From positions 558,001-622,000 of the forward strand of contig NZ_JBBUTH010000009.1 in assembly GCF_038066595.1 (NCBI RefSeq): a stretch of DNA of 64,000 bases. The letters run 5' to 3'. Below, piece after piece: positions 31,347-40,197 of the stretch. The stretch's first letter is position 1, and the number at the start of each line of letters is the position of its first letter. The DNA comes from Pseudaquabacterium inlustre. Lineage in GTDB: Bacteria; Pseudomonadota; Gammaproteobacteria; Burkholderiales; Burkholderiaceae_C. A program made the translations under genes and the position numbers. Below the pieces are notes generated by a model that was not told the origin of the DNA, did not search any database, and worked only from the letters and a program-made list of their open reading frames with translations.

Positions 31347-31377
31347 CACAGCCCGGCCCCGCCGGGCTGTGTCGTTT
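31347..31377 (+). terminator. Rho-independent terminator of the aminotransferase gene
   Basis: An 11-bp perfect stem (CACAGCCCGGC with GCCGGGCTGTG), three-base loop, then TCGTTTT. The clearest intrinsic terminator in the window. Confidence 0.8.
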
Positions 31378-31622
31378 TGGATCGCCGATGTCGCGCAGGC
31401 GACAGAAAAGCCGATTTGCGCTGCGAAGTTACGTGTTTTTCCGTAGCCGGTCCGGCCTAGCCGACCGCAGGATGCACGGGGTAAGATTCACAATGCTGCA
31501 CCGCACAAATTCCTTATCCGATGTCAGGTCGGATTCAGGGGATGCGGCACAAGATGAGGGCGTGCGCAAGCATCCGCGCGCCACACCGTAGTACCTGCCG
31601 TCCGACCGGAGACCCTGCCGCC
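31378..31622. other. Intergenic leader of phaZ
   Basis: About 245 bases with lower GC than the surroundings, as expected for a promoter region. TAAGAT at 31482-31487 is a possible -10 but has no convincing -35. A short frame exists here but shows no family features. Nothing else recognised. Confidence 0.4.
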
Positions 31623-33167
31623 ATGCTTTACCAGATCTACGAGACCCAGCGTGCACTGATGGCGCCGTTTTCCGAGTTCGCCAGCGCCTCGGCCAAGCTC
31701 TACAACCACCCGCTGTCGCCCTTCACGCACACGCCGATGGCCCAGCGCGTGGCGGCCGGTTTCGACCTGATCCACCGCCTGGCCAAGGACTACGAGAAGC
31801 CCGAGTTCGGCATCCGCTCGGTCGAGGTGGACGGCGTGGACGTGGCGGTGCAGGAGCAGTACCCGATCGTGCGGCCGTTCTGCCGCCTGATCCGCTTCAA
31901 GCGCTTCTCCGACGACCCGGTCGTGCTGGAGAAGATGAAGACCCAGCCGGTGGTGCTGGTGGTGGCGCCGCTGTCGGGCCACCACAGCACGCTGCTGCGC
32001 GACACCGTGCGCCAGCTGCTGCGCGACCACAAGGTCTTCATCACCGACTGGGTGGACGCCCGCCAGGTGCCGGTGGAGGTGGGCCCGTTCCACCTGAACG
32101 ACTACGTCAGCTATGTGCAGGACTTCATCCGCCACCTGGGCCCCGAGGTCAACGTGATCTCGGTGTGCCAGCCCACGGTGCCGGTGCTGGCCGCCGTGTC
32201 GCTGCTGGCCACCAAGGGCGAGTTCACGCCGCGCACGCTGACGATGATGGGCGGCCCCATCGACGCGCGCAAGTCGCCCACCGCGGTGAACAACCTGGCG
32301 ATGAACAAGAGCTTCGAGTGGTTCGAGAACAACGTGATCTACCGCGTGCCGCCGAACTTCCCCGGCGCCGGCCGACGCGTGTACCCGGGCTTCCTGCAGC
32401 ACACCGGCTTCGTGGCGATGAACCCCGACCGCCACCTGAGCGCGCACTACGACTACTTCCAGGACCTGATCCGCGGCGATGACGACTCCACCGAGGCGCA
32501 CCGCCAGTTCTACGACGAGTACAACGCCGTGCTGGACATGCCGGCCGAGTACTACCTCGAGACCATCAAGACCGTGTTCCAGGACTTCGCCCTGGTCAAC
32601 GGCACCTGGAAGGCCGACGACGGCACCTTCGTGCGCCCGCAGGACATCACCACCAGCGCGCTGTTGACGGTGGAAGGCGAGCTCGACGACATCTCGGGCG
32701 CCGGCCAGACCCGCGCCGCGCACGACCTGTGCAGCGGCATCCCCAAGGCGCGCCAGTTCCACTACGACGTGGCCGGCGCCGGCCACTACGGCATCTTCTC
32801 GGGCCGCCGCTGGCGCGAGAAGGTGTACCCGGAGATCAAGGCCTTCATCGAGCGCTTCAACGCGCCCGAGGGCAAGCTCGACCACGCCCCCACCGCGGCC
32901 GAACTGACCGGCGACTACGAGATCGACCGCATCGCCGTGGGCGAGCCGGAAGCCCCGGCGCGCAAGGTGACGGTGCGCAAGGCCTCGCCGGCCAAGACCA
33001 CCGCGGCCTTCCCGACCATCCCCGTGGCCGAGCCCGCACCGGTGGCCGCCGCCGCGAAGCCGGCCGCCAAGCCCGCCCGCAAGGCCGCCGCCAAGCCGGT
33101 GGCCCAGGCCGAGGCCCAGCCCGCGCCGGCGGCCAAGACCCGCAGCGCCCGCAAGCCGCGCGGCTGA
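31623..33167 (+). CDS. phaZ: Intracellular poly(3-hydroxybutyrate) depolymerase with basic C-terminal extension
   Basis: Hydrolyses or thiolyses native intracellular PHB granules. The first ~415 residues match the i-PhaZ family: MLYQIYETQRALMAPF start, the nucleophile Cys182 in SVCQPTVPVLAAV replacing a lipase-box Ser, and GAGHYGIFSGRRWREKVYP with the catalytic His. Unlike the ~420-residue classical enzyme it continues for about 100 residues with a Lys/Ala/Pro-rich tail (KPAAKPARKAAAKP), similar to H1-like tails on granule-associated proteins. An inference is that the tail helps bind granules, DNA or phasins. Confidence 0.94.
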   Translation: MLYQIYETQRALMAPFSEFASASAKLYNHPLSPFTHTPMAQRVAAGFDLIHRLAKDYEKPEFGIRSVEVDGVDVAVQEQYPIVRPFCRLIRFKRFSDDPVVLEKMKTQPVVLVVAPLSGHHSTLLRDTVRQLLRDHKVFITDWVDARQVPVEVGPFHLNDYVSYVQDFIRHLGPEVNVISVCQPTVPVLAAVSLLATKGEFTPRTLTMMGGPIDARKSPTAVNNLAMNKSFEWFENNVIYRVPPNFPGAGRRVYPGFLQHTGFVAMNPDRHLSAHYDYFQDLIRGDDDSTEAHRQFYDEYNAVLDMPAEYYLETIKTVFQDFALVNGTWKADDGTFVRPQDITTSALLTVEGELDDISGAGQTRAAHDLCSGIPKARQFHYDVAGAGHYGIFSGRRWREKVYPEIKAFIERFNAPEGKLDHAPTAAELTGDYEIDRIAVGEPEAPARKVTVRKASPAKTTAAFPTIPVAEPAPVAAAAKPAAKPARKAAAKPVAQAEAQPAPAAKTRSARKPRG

Positions 33168-33195
33168 CGGGCCCGCCGCTGGGATAATCCCGGCG

Positions 33196-33918
33196 GTGCA
33201 AGCCACCGCGCCCTTCCCCGCCTCCCCCCCGAACCCCGCCGCCGAGCGGGGTTCGTCTTTGGTCGACCGGCTCGACGCCGCGCTGCCGCAAACCCAGTGC
33301 ACGCGCTGCGGCTACCCCGACTGCCGCAGCTACGCCCAGGCCATCGCCGACGGGCAGTCGCCCATCAACCGCTGCCCGCCCGGCGGGGCCGAGGGCGTGG
33401 CACGCCTGGCCGCCCTCACCGGCCAGCCGGTGCAGCCCGTCGATCCCGCGTGCGGCGCCGAAGGCCCGCGCCTGCTGGCCGTCATCGACGAGGCCTGGTG
33501 CATCGGCTGCACGCTGTGCATCAAGGCCTGCCCGGTGGACTGCATCAGCGGCACAAACAAGCGCATGCACACCGTGATCGATGCCGACTGCACCGGCTGC
33601 GAACTGTGCGTGCCGGCCTGCCCGGTGGACTGCATCGCGCTGGTGCCCGTGACCGGTGAACGCACCGGCTGGCAGGCCTGGGGCGCCGAGCAGGCCGCCA
33701 GCGCCAAGGCCGCCTACGACCAGCGCAACGCCCGCCGCGCCCGCCACAAGCACGAGCACGACGCAAAGCTGGAAGCCAAGGCCGCCGCCAAACTGGCCGA
33801 CCTGCCCGCCCACACGCAGCACACCGACCCCGTGGTGGTCGACCGCAAGCGCGCCGTGATCGAGGCCGCGCTGGCGCGGGCCCGCGCCAGGCGGACATCG
33901 GGCGAGGGATCGGCATGA
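33196..33918 (+). CDS. rnfB: RnfB/RsxB-like iron-sulfur protein, soluble and orphan
   Basis: 240 residues. A 4Fe-4S domain at the start (C35, C38, C43, C60; pattern CxxC-x4-C-x16-C), then two 4Fe-4S ferredoxin motifs CIGCTLCIKACPVDC and CTGCELCVPACPVDC, and a basic, helical C-terminal tail. It lacks the N-terminal membrane anchor of canonical RnfB, and no RnfA, C, D, G or E is nearby. GTG start at 33196, seven bases after a -10-like GATAAT. Overlaps the next gene by four bases. Confidence 0.9.
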   Translation: MQATAPFPASPPNPAAERGSSLVDRLDAALPQTQCTRCGYPDCRSYAQAIADGQSPINRCPPGGAEGVARLAALTGQPVQPVDPACGAEGPRLLAVIDEAWCIGCTLCIKACPVDCISGTNKRMHTVIDADCTGCELCVPACPVDCIALVPVTGERTGWQAWGAEQAASAKAAYDQRNARRARHKHEHDAKLEAKAAAKLADLPAHTQHTDPVVVDRKRAVIEAALARARARRTSGEGSA

Positions 33919-34823
33919 CCCGGGTGCAGGCGAATGCGCTGCTGCTGCTCGCGGCGGTGATCTGGGGCTCGGCCTTCGTCGGCCAGGTGCTGGGCATGGC
34001 CGGCGTGGGGCCGCTCACCTTCACCGGCGTGCGCTTTCTGCTGGGCGCGCTGGTGGTGCTGCCGCTGGCCTGGCGCGAGCGCCGCACGCTGCAGGCGCAA
34101 GGCCATGCGCTGGGCGCGGCCGAGCTGCGCTGGATTGCCTTGCTGGGCGCGTTGCTGTGCACCGGCGTGGTGATGCAGCAGATCGGCCTGATGGGCACCA
34201 CGGTCACCAACGCCGGCTTCCTGACCGCGCTGTACGTGCCGCTGGTGCCGCTGCTGGCCTGGGTGTTCCAGCGCCAGGCGCCGCACTGGAGCGTGTGGCC
34301 GGCAGCCGCCGGCTGCCTGGGCGGCACCTGGCTGCTGACCGGCGCATCCTTCGGCGCGGCGAGCCAACTGGGCCGCGGTGACCTGTGGGTGCTGGCCAGC
34401 GCCCTGCCCTGGGCCGTGCATGTGCTGCTGGTGGGCCAGGTGGCCAACCGGCTGCGTGGCGCCTACGGCCTGGCCTGCGGCCAGTTTCTGGTGTGCGGCG
34501 TGGCGGCCAGCGCCGCCGGCCTGGCGCTGGAGCCGATCACGCTGCAAGGCCTGGCCACGGCGGCCGGTGCCATCGCCTATACCGGCGTGCTGTCGGTGGG
34601 CGTGGGCTTCACCATCCAGGTGGTGGGCCAGCGCCATGCGCACCCGGCCGATGCGGCCATCGTGCTGAGCTCCGAGACCGTGTTCGCCGCGCTGTTCGGC
34701 GCGTTGTTCCTGGGCGACCGGCTCACGTCTGCCGGACTGCTGGGCTGCGGCCTGATCCTGGCCAGCATCGTGCTGGTGCAGACCCTGCCGCTGCTGCGCG
34801 CACGGCTGGCCAATCCGTCATGA
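33915..34823 (+). CDS. EamA/DMT-family transporter
   Basis: 302 residues with about ten predicted transmembrane helices arranged as two EamA repeats: ALLLLAAVIWGSAFVGQVLG at the start and a second repeat ending FAALFGALFLGDRLTSAGLLGCGLIL. Likely exports a metabolite or amino acid; substrate not predictable. Translationally coupled to rnfB (ATGA overlap) and seven bases from nth. Confidence 0.9.
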   Translation: MTRVQANALLLLAAVIWGSAFVGQVLGMAGVGPLTFTGVRFLLGALVVLPLAWRERRTLQAQGHALGAAELRWIALLGALLCTGVVMQQIGLMGTTVTNAGFLTALYVPLVPLLAWVFQRQAPHWSVWPAAAGCLGGTWLLTGASFGAASQLGRGDLWVLASALPWAVHVLLVGQVANRLRGAYGLACGQFLVCGVAASAAGLALEPITLQGLATAAGAIAYTGVLSVGVGFTIQVVGQRHAHPADAAIVLSSETVFAALFGALFLGDRLTSAGLLGCGLILASIVLVQTLPLLRARLANPS

Positions 34824-34830
34824 AGGCTAT

Positions 34831-35469
34831 ATGAAGACCGCCGACATCGCCCCGTTCTTCGCCACCCTGGCCGCCGCCAACCCGCAGCCGGCCAGCGAGC
34901 TGGAATACACCAGCGTGTTCGAACTGCTGGCCGCCGTGCTGCTGTCGGCCCAGGCCACCGATGTCAGCGTCAACAAGGCCACGCGCCGGCTGTTCCCCAT
35001 CGCCAACACGCCGCAAGCCCTGCTGGCCCTGGGCGAGGAACGGCTGGCCGAGCAGATCAAGACCATCGGTCTGTACCGCAGCAAGGCCAAGCACCTGATC
35101 CAGACCTGCCGCATCCTGATCGAACAGCACGGCGGCCAGGTGCCGCGCAGCCGCGCCGCGCTGGAAGCCCTGCCCGGCGTGGGCCGCAAGACCGCCAACG
35201 TGGTGCTCAACGTGGCCTTCGGCGAACCCACGATGGCCGTGGACACGCACATCTTCCGCGTCGGCAACCGCACCGGCCTGGCGCCGGGCAAGACGCCGCT
35301 GGCGGTGGAACTGCAGCTGGAAAAGCGCGTGCCGGCACCCTACCGGCGCGATGCGCACCACTGGCTGATCCTGCACGGGCGCTATGTGTGCACGGCGCGG
35401 TCGCCCAAGTGCGGGGCCTGCCAGGTGCGGGCGTGGTGCGACATGGGGCGCAAGCTGCCGGCAGCGTGA
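34831..35469 (+). CDS. nth: Endonuclease III
   Basis: Base-excision DNA glycosylase/AP lyase for oxidised pyrimidines. 212 residues, with catalytic K120 in LPGVGRKTANVV and D138 in AVDTHIFRV, and the C-terminal 4Fe-4S ligands C187, C194, C197 and C203. The rnf-nth association seen in gammaproteobacteria is preserved here in reduced form. Confidence 0.97.
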   Translation: MKTADIAPFFATLAAANPQPASELEYTSVFELLAAVLLSAQATDVSVNKATRRLFPIANTPQALLALGEERLAEQIKTIGLYRSKAKHLIQTCRILIEQHGGQVPRSRAALEALPGVGRKTANVVLNVAFGEPTMAVDTHIFRVGNRTGLAPGKTPLAVELQLEKRVPAPYRRDAHHWLILHGRYVCTARSPKCGACQVRAWCDMGRKLPAA

Positions 35470-35493
35470 GGCCCGCAGCGGCCGGGTAGACCA

Positions 35494-36096
35494 TCAGCGG
35501 CGGAACGCCGTCAGCGCAAACTGCTCCTGAATCCAGCCCATCGCCCGGCCACCTTGCCACAGGCGGTATTGCCGCGAGGCCAGCGGCGCTCCGGCAGGCA
35601 GGCCCAGCCGTTCGGCCACCGCCGCATCGGTGTGCAGACGCCAGTCGATGATCTCGCGGTGCATCTCGCAGCGCTCGGCCAGCCACAGTGCGCCGATGGG
35701 TGTGTCGGTGTGCAGCAGGCCGTGGCGGGTGACGGCGCTGAGGCCGTCAAGGCGGAAGGCCGAGGCGGCATGGACCAGCGGCTGGGCAGCGTCCGGCGGG
35801 CCCACCTCCAGCACGATGCGCCGCTCCAGCCAGGGGTTGGGCGCTTGCAGCGCTGGCGTGGCGGCGGTGGCATCGGTGCCTGGCGCCGCCAGCAGAACCG
35901 CCGGCGGTGCATCTTCGTGCAGCCACTGGCCCAGCTTGCGGGCACTGATTGGGCGGCCGCCGTGGTAGACCGACAGCATCTCGGTGACCGAGCCATCGGT
36001 GAGCAGCAGCACCTTCTGGAACAGCGACAGATCCGGGTGGCGGGCCACCTCGTCGCGGGTCAGGGTCTGGGGCATGGGCTGAGACATCGGCGGCAT
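35494..36096 (-). CDS. Chorismate-lyase-like (DUF98/UbiC-fold) protein, last gene of cobalamin operon
   Basis: About 200 residues from ATG 36096 (or 36087). It reads as the chorismate lyase-like superfamily: LSLFQKVLLLTDGSVTEML at the N-terminus, a strand with RRIVLEV, TPIGALWL, an REIIDW helix and the closing RQYRLWQGGRAMGWIQEQF. The Arg of RRIVLEV and Glu of IQEQF occupy the places of the UbiC active-site Arg and Glu, by eye. It follows cobC by 20 to 29 bases with no visible terminator, so it is probably co-transcribed. Its role in B12 metabolism is unknown. Confidence 0.7.
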   Translation of the reverse strand: MPPMSQPMPQTLTRDEVARHPDLSLFQKVLLLTDGSVTEMLSVYHGGRPISARKLGQWLHEDAPPAVLLAAPGTDATAATPALQAPNPWLERRIVLEVGPPDAAQPLVHAASAFRLDGLSAVTRHGLLHTDTPIGALWLAERCEMHREIIDWRLHTDAAVAERLGLPAGAPLASRQYRLWQGGRAMGWIQEQFALTAFRR

Positions 36097-36116
36097 GCTG
36101 CCAGGGATCCGGCCAG

Positions 36117-36767
36117 TCACACCAAGGCCATCGCCGAGGCCAACGTGACGCGGCGCAGTTCGCCATAGCGCGGCGGGCGCGGCCAGTGCGCGGCGTCCAG
36201 GCCAGCGCACAACCGCCCGTCCAGCGGCAGGCCGGCATCGGCGCGGCCCGCGGCCCAGCCCAGCAACTGCATCACGCCCGCATGGGCCACCAGCAGGCGT
36301 GGCGCACAGGCCGTGAGCTCAGCGTCCGCCGGTGCGGGCTGCTGCACCCAGCCGGCCACGCGCTGCGCCATCACGGCCAGGGACTCACCCTCCCCCGGCG
36401 CGTGGCCGGTGAAATCGGCCTCCCAGGCCTGCACATCCGCCCAGGCGATCGCCGTCCAGGGCTGGCCGTCCCAGGCACCGAAGTCCAATTCCATCAGCCG
36501 CGCATCGATGTGGTGGCGCCAGCCCCAGCGCGCCAGCCAGCGGCCCACGTCGGCGCAGCGGCGCAGCGGCGATGTCCACACCACACGCGGCAGGCCTTCG
36601 CGGCGCGCGGCGGCGCGGATGCGGTGGGCCAGGCGCTTGGCGCGGCGCGGGTGCACCGGCAGATCGGTCTGGCCGATGCAGCGGCCGGCCGCGCCGTCGG
36701 GGCGGGGATGGCGCCACAGCCACAGATCGGCCGGCGCCTGGGCGGCGCGGTGTTCGGTCACGGCCAT
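36117..36767 (-). CDS. cobC: Alpha-ribazole phosphatase (histidine phosphatase family)
   Basis: 216 residues. Removes phosphate from alpha-ribazole or adenosylcobalamin 5'-phosphate. N-terminal WRHPRPDGAAGRCIGQTDLP replaces the usual RHG with RHP, a variant I recall from betaproteobacterial CobC proteins; TSPLRRCADVGRWLA and MELDFGAWDGQPW follow, and the second His is in VAHAGVMQL. The ATG at 36767 overlaps the cobS stop by ten bases. Confidence 0.88.
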   Translation of the reverse strand: MAVTEHRAAQAPADLWLWRHPRPDGAAGRCIGQTDLPVHPRRAKRLAHRIRAAARREGLPRVVWTSPLRRCADVGRWLARWGWRHHIDARLMELDFGAWDGQPWTAIAWADVQAWEADFTGHAPGEGESLAVMAQRVAGWVQQPAPADAELTACAPRLLVAHAGVMQLLGWAAGRADAGLPLDGRLCAGLDAAHWPRPPRYGELRRVTLASAMALV

Positions 36768-37591
36768 GCCGGCTGCGCAGCGGCCACGGCCAGCACGGCC
36801 AGTTCGGCGAACTGCTGCGTGGCGCCCAGCGTGTCGCCGGTGAAGCCACCCAGGCGGCGCAGCAGCCAGGCGCGCATGCGCCAGGCCACGATCAGCACGG
36901 CCAGCAGCGCCAGGGCCGCACGCCAGGGCGTGGGCGATGGCAAGGCCAGCGGCACGCCGCATGCGGCCAGGCCACCGCCCAGCACGGCGGCGGCCAGCAG
37001 CGTCCAGCCCCAGGCCGTGGCCAGGCCGGCGGCGCCGATGCGCTGGGCCAGCGGCTTGGCCTTGGCGTGCTCGGGGTCGCCGGCATAGGGCAGCACGGCC
37101 AGCAGCGTGGCGGCGCCAGCGCGGCTGGCGGCCTGGGCCAGCACCAGGGCGGCTGCGGCCGCGGCCACGCCGTGCTGGCCGATCAACTGCGCCAGCAGCG
37201 CCAGCTTGGCGGCCAGCACCAGCACCAGGCCCAGCGCGCCATAGCTGCCCAGGCGCGAGTCCTTCATGATGACCAGCGCGCGCTCGCGGCTGACGGCGCC
37301 GCCCAGGCCATCACAGGTGTCGGCCAGGCCGTCCTCATGGAAGCCGCCGGTCAGCCACACGGTGGCCGCGGTGGCCGCCACCGCCGCCAGCCAGGGGCTG
37401 CCGCCCAGCGCCGTGGCCAGCCACAACGCGGCCGCACCGAACAGGCCCACACCCGCGCCCACCAACGGAAAGTGCCGCGTGCACTGCTCCAGCCACGCGG
37501 GGTCGAAGCGGCTCAGCCGCACCGGCACGCGGGTGAGGAACTGCAGCGCCACGGCGATCAGCCGCAGTTCGTGGGCGATGGCCGCCAGCAT
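36758..37591 (-). CDS. cobS: Adenosylcobinamide-GDP ribazoletransferase (cobalamin synthase)
   Basis: Integral membrane enzyme joining adenosylcobinamide-GDP and alpha-ribazole. 277 residues with multiple hydrophobic helices, the N-terminal FLTRVPV, TGGFHEDGLADTCDGLGG metal/substrate motif and KDSRLGSYGALGLVL. Six bases after cobT. Confidence 0.95.
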   Translation of the reverse strand: MLAAIAHELRLIAVALQFLTRVPVRLSRFDPAWLEQCTRHFPLVGAGVGLFGAAALWLATALGGSPWLAAVAATAATVWLTGGFHEDGLADTCDGLGGAVSRERALVIMKDSRLGSYGALGLVLVLAAKLALLAQLIGQHGVAAAAAALVLAQAASRAGAATLLAVLPYAGDPEHAKAKPLAQRIGAAGLATAWGWTLLAAAVLGGGLAACGVPLALPSPTPWRAALALLAVLIVAWRMRAWLLRRLGGFTGDTLGATQQFAELAVLAVAAAQPAWP

Positions 37592-37597
37592 GGGGCG

Positions 37598-38698
37598 TCA
37601 GGTCTCGCTGGGGCCGCTCACGCCGGCCGAATCGAAGCTGGCCATGCCGGCCAGCAGCTCGACGGCCGAGGCCACCAGCGGCCATGCCAGCGCCGCGCCG
37701 GAGCCCTCGCCCAGGCGCAGGCCCAGGTCCAGCAGCGGCTCGGCGCCCAGCGCCTGCAGCATCGCGGCATGGCCGGCCTCGGCGCCGCGGTGGCCGAACA
37801 CGCAGGCCTCGGCGAGCGACGGTGCCAGGCCGCGCGCCACCAGGGCCGCCGCGCCGGCGATGAAGCCGTCCACCAGCACCAGGCGGTGCTCGGCCGCGGC
37901 CTGCAGCATGGCGCCGGCCATCATCGCGATCTCGAAGCCGCCGAACTCGGCCAGCGCCTGCACCGGGCTGAAGCGGCCGGGCGCGACGCCGACGCGATCG
38001 AGTGCCCGCTGCAGCACCGCGCGCTTGTGCGCCAGGCCGGCATCGTCCAGGCCGGTGCCGCGACCCACGGCCTGATCGAGTGGCGTGCCGGCCAGCGCCG
38101 CCAGCAGCAGCGCCGCGGCAGATGTGTTGGCAATGCCCATCTCGCCCAGCACCACGGCATTGCCGGGGCGCGCGGCCACCAGCGCGGCGCCACGGCGCAG
38201 GCCTTCCAGTGCGCGCTCGCGGCCCAGCGCGGGGCCGGTGGCAGCGTCGTCGCTGCCGGCGCCCAGGCGGGCATCGACCAGATCGGGGCCGGCCGGCGGG
38301 GCGCTAGCGATGCCGGCATCCACCAGGGTCCAGGCCAGGCCATGCTGGCGCGCCAGCACGTTGATGGCCGCGCCGCCGCCGCGCATGTTGGCCACCATCT
38401 GCGCCGTCACCGCCTGCGGGTAGGCCGAGACGCCCTGCGCGGCGATGCCGTGATCGGCGGCGAACACCAGCAGCTGCGGCGCCCGCAGCGCCGGATGCTC
38501 GCGGCCCTGCAGCAGGCCGATCTGCAACATCAGCGACTCGAGCCGGCCCAGCGCGCCAAGCGGCTTGGTGAGGTGGTCGATGCGGTGGCGCAGGCGCGCG
38601 GCCAGCGCAGGCTGGGCCTCGGCGCCGCGCGGCGTGATGCGCGCGCACAGCGCGGCCAGATCGGCAGGAAGGTCGTCAGCGGGGATGGCGTGGTTCAT
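37598..38698 (-). CDS. cobT: Nicotinate-nucleotide-dimethylbenzimidazole phosphoribosyltransferase
   Basis: Activates the lower-ligand base as alpha-ribazole phosphate. 366 residues from ATG 38698; another ATG three codons upstream (38707) is possible. Signature sequences are LTKPLGALGRLE, VFAADHGIAAQGVSAYP, GEMGIANTSAAA and DGFIAGAAAL. The catalytic C-terminal Glu lies in the RLGEGSGAALAWPLV segment. Confidence 0.95.
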   Translation of the reverse strand: MNHAIPADDLPADLAALCARITPRGAEAQPALAARLRHRIDHLTKPLGALGRLESLMLQIGLLQGREHPALRAPQLLVFAADHGIAAQGVSAYPQAVTAQMVANMRGGGAAINVLARQHGLAWTLVDAGIASAPPAGPDLVDARLGAGSDDAATGPALGRERALEGLRRGAALVAARPGNAVVLGEMGIANTSAAALLLAALAGTPLDQAVGRGTGLDDAGLAHKRAVLQRALDRVGVAPGRFSPVQALAEFGGFEIAMMAGAMLQAAAEHRLVLVDGFIAGAAALVARGLAPSLAEACVFGHRGAEAGHAAMLQALGAEPLLDLGLRLGEGSGAALAWPLVASAVELLAGMASFDSAGVSGPSET

Positions 38699-38721
38699 GG
38701 GGGTCATCTTGGCAAGGCGGT

Positions 38722-40197
38722 TCAGCGTGGCTGCAACAGGCCCATCAGCGTGGCGGCGCCCACATGCTCGTCCAGCACATCGGCCAGGCGGTCGAACACG
38801 GTGGCCAAGGGCTCCGGCGCACGGCCGAACAGCGCATGCAGCACCGCGGGGTTCTCGAACAGGCCATGCAGGTACACGGCCAGGATCGGCCCGTGCTGCC
38901 AACCCAGGCCGGGCGATGCGGGGGCGGCGGCCGGCAACGTGGCGGTGGGATCGGCATCGCTGCGGCCCAGGTGGATCTCGTAGCCCTGCACGTCCAGGCC
39001 GCTCAAGCGCGCCCAGGGGCCGTGCAGCGCGCCCAGGCGATGGTGGGCATGGCGCAGGGTCTTGCGCGCCGCAAAGCGGGTGTGCAGTGGCAGCAGGCCC
39101 AGGCCGGCGTCCTGGCCCGGCGTGCCGCCTTCCAGGCCTTGGGGGTCGTCGACCCCACGGCCCAGCCATTGCAGCGCGCCACACACGGCCAGCAATGGTT
39201 GGCCGGCGGCCACATGCCCGGCGATCGGTGTGTCCAGGCCCTGCTGCCGAACCCAGGCCAGATCGGCCCGCGTGTGCTTGCTGCCGGGCAGCACCAGCAC
39301 CGCGCCGGGCGCGGCCAGCGCGGCGCGCAGCGTGGGCGCATCGCGCACCACCACCAGCGGGATGCCGGCGCGGGCCACGGGCTCGAACTCGTCAAGGTTG
39401 CTGGCATGCGGCGTGGCCAGCAGCACCACGCGCGGGCCGGTGCTGGCGGGCGAGCCGAGCGGCACGGCATCTTCTTCCGGCAGGCCGTGCTGGCGCAGCA
39501 TCGGCAGCACGCCCAGCACCGGCAGGCCGGTGCGCTGCTGCAGCAACTCGGGCGCCGGGGCCAGCAGCGCGGCATCGCCGCGGAACTTGTTCAGCAGGTA
39601 GCCGCGCAGGCGCCGGCGCACGCCGGCATCCATGAGCTCGGTGGTGCCCAGCAGGTGGGCGAAGGCACCGCCGCGGTCGATGTCGGCCACCAGCAGCGTG
39701 GCGGCATCGGCCTGCACGGTGGTGAAGGTGTTGACGTAGTCGTGCGCGGCCAGGTTGATCTCGGCCGGCGAGCCGGCGCCCTCGATCACCAGCAGCTCGG
39801 CCTCGGCCTGCAGCGACTGCAGCGCGGCCTGGGCCGTGGGCCACAGCAGCGCGCTGCGCTCGCGCCAGGGCATGGCCGCCAGGTCGGGCCGCACCCGGCC
39901 CATCAGCACCACCTGGCTGCGCGTGTCGGCCTCGGGCTTGAGCAGCACCGGGTTCATGCGCGGCTCGGGCACGACGCCGGCGGCCAGGGCCTGGAAGTAC
40001 TGCGCGCTGCCGATCTCACCTTCGCTGCCATCGGCGGCCATCACCACGCGGGCGTGGTTGCTCATGTTCTGCGCCTTGAAGGGGCGCACATCGATGCCGC
40101 GCCGCGCATACCAGCGGCACAGCGCGGTGGTGATCCAGCTCTTGCCGGCGCCGCTGGTGCAGCCGAGCACGGCCACGGCCTTGGCTTTGGCGGTCAT
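38722..40197 (-). CDS. cobQ: Cobyric acid synthase (glutamine-hydrolysing)
   Basis: Amidates positions b, d, e and g of adenosylcobyrinic a,c-diamide. 491 residues: N-terminal dethiobiotin-synthetase-like ATPase (GCTSGAGKSWITTALCRW), EGAGSPAEINL, then a class I-like glutamine amidotransferase with the Cys in LLAVCGALQWLG and a His in YEIHLG. Start overlaps the upstream gene stop (ATGA). The frame stays open upstream but into the preceding gene. Confidence 0.95.
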   Translation of the reverse strand: MTAKAKAVAVLGCTSGAGKSWITTALCRWYARRGIDVRPFKAQNMSNHARVVMAADGSEGEIGSAQYFQALAAGVVPEPRMNPVLLKPEADTRSQVVLMGRVRPDLAAMPWRERSALLWPTAQAALQSLQAEAELLVIEGAGSPAEINLAAHDYVNTFTTVQADAATLLVADIDRGGAFAHLLGTTELMDAGVRRRLRGYLLNKFRGDAALLAPAPELLQQRTGLPVLGVLPMLRQHGLPEEDAVPLGSPASTGPRVVLLATPHASNLDEFEPVARAGIPLVVVRDAPTLRAALAAPGAVLVLPGSKHTRADLAWVRQQGLDTPIAGHVAAGQPLLAVCGALQWLGRGVDDPQGLEGGTPGQDAGLGLLPLHTRFAARKTLRHAHHRLGALHGPWARLSGLDVQGYEIHLGRSDADPTATLPAAAPASPGLGWQHGPILAVYLHGLFENPAVLHALFGRAPEPLATVFDRLADVLDEHVGAATLMGLLQPR

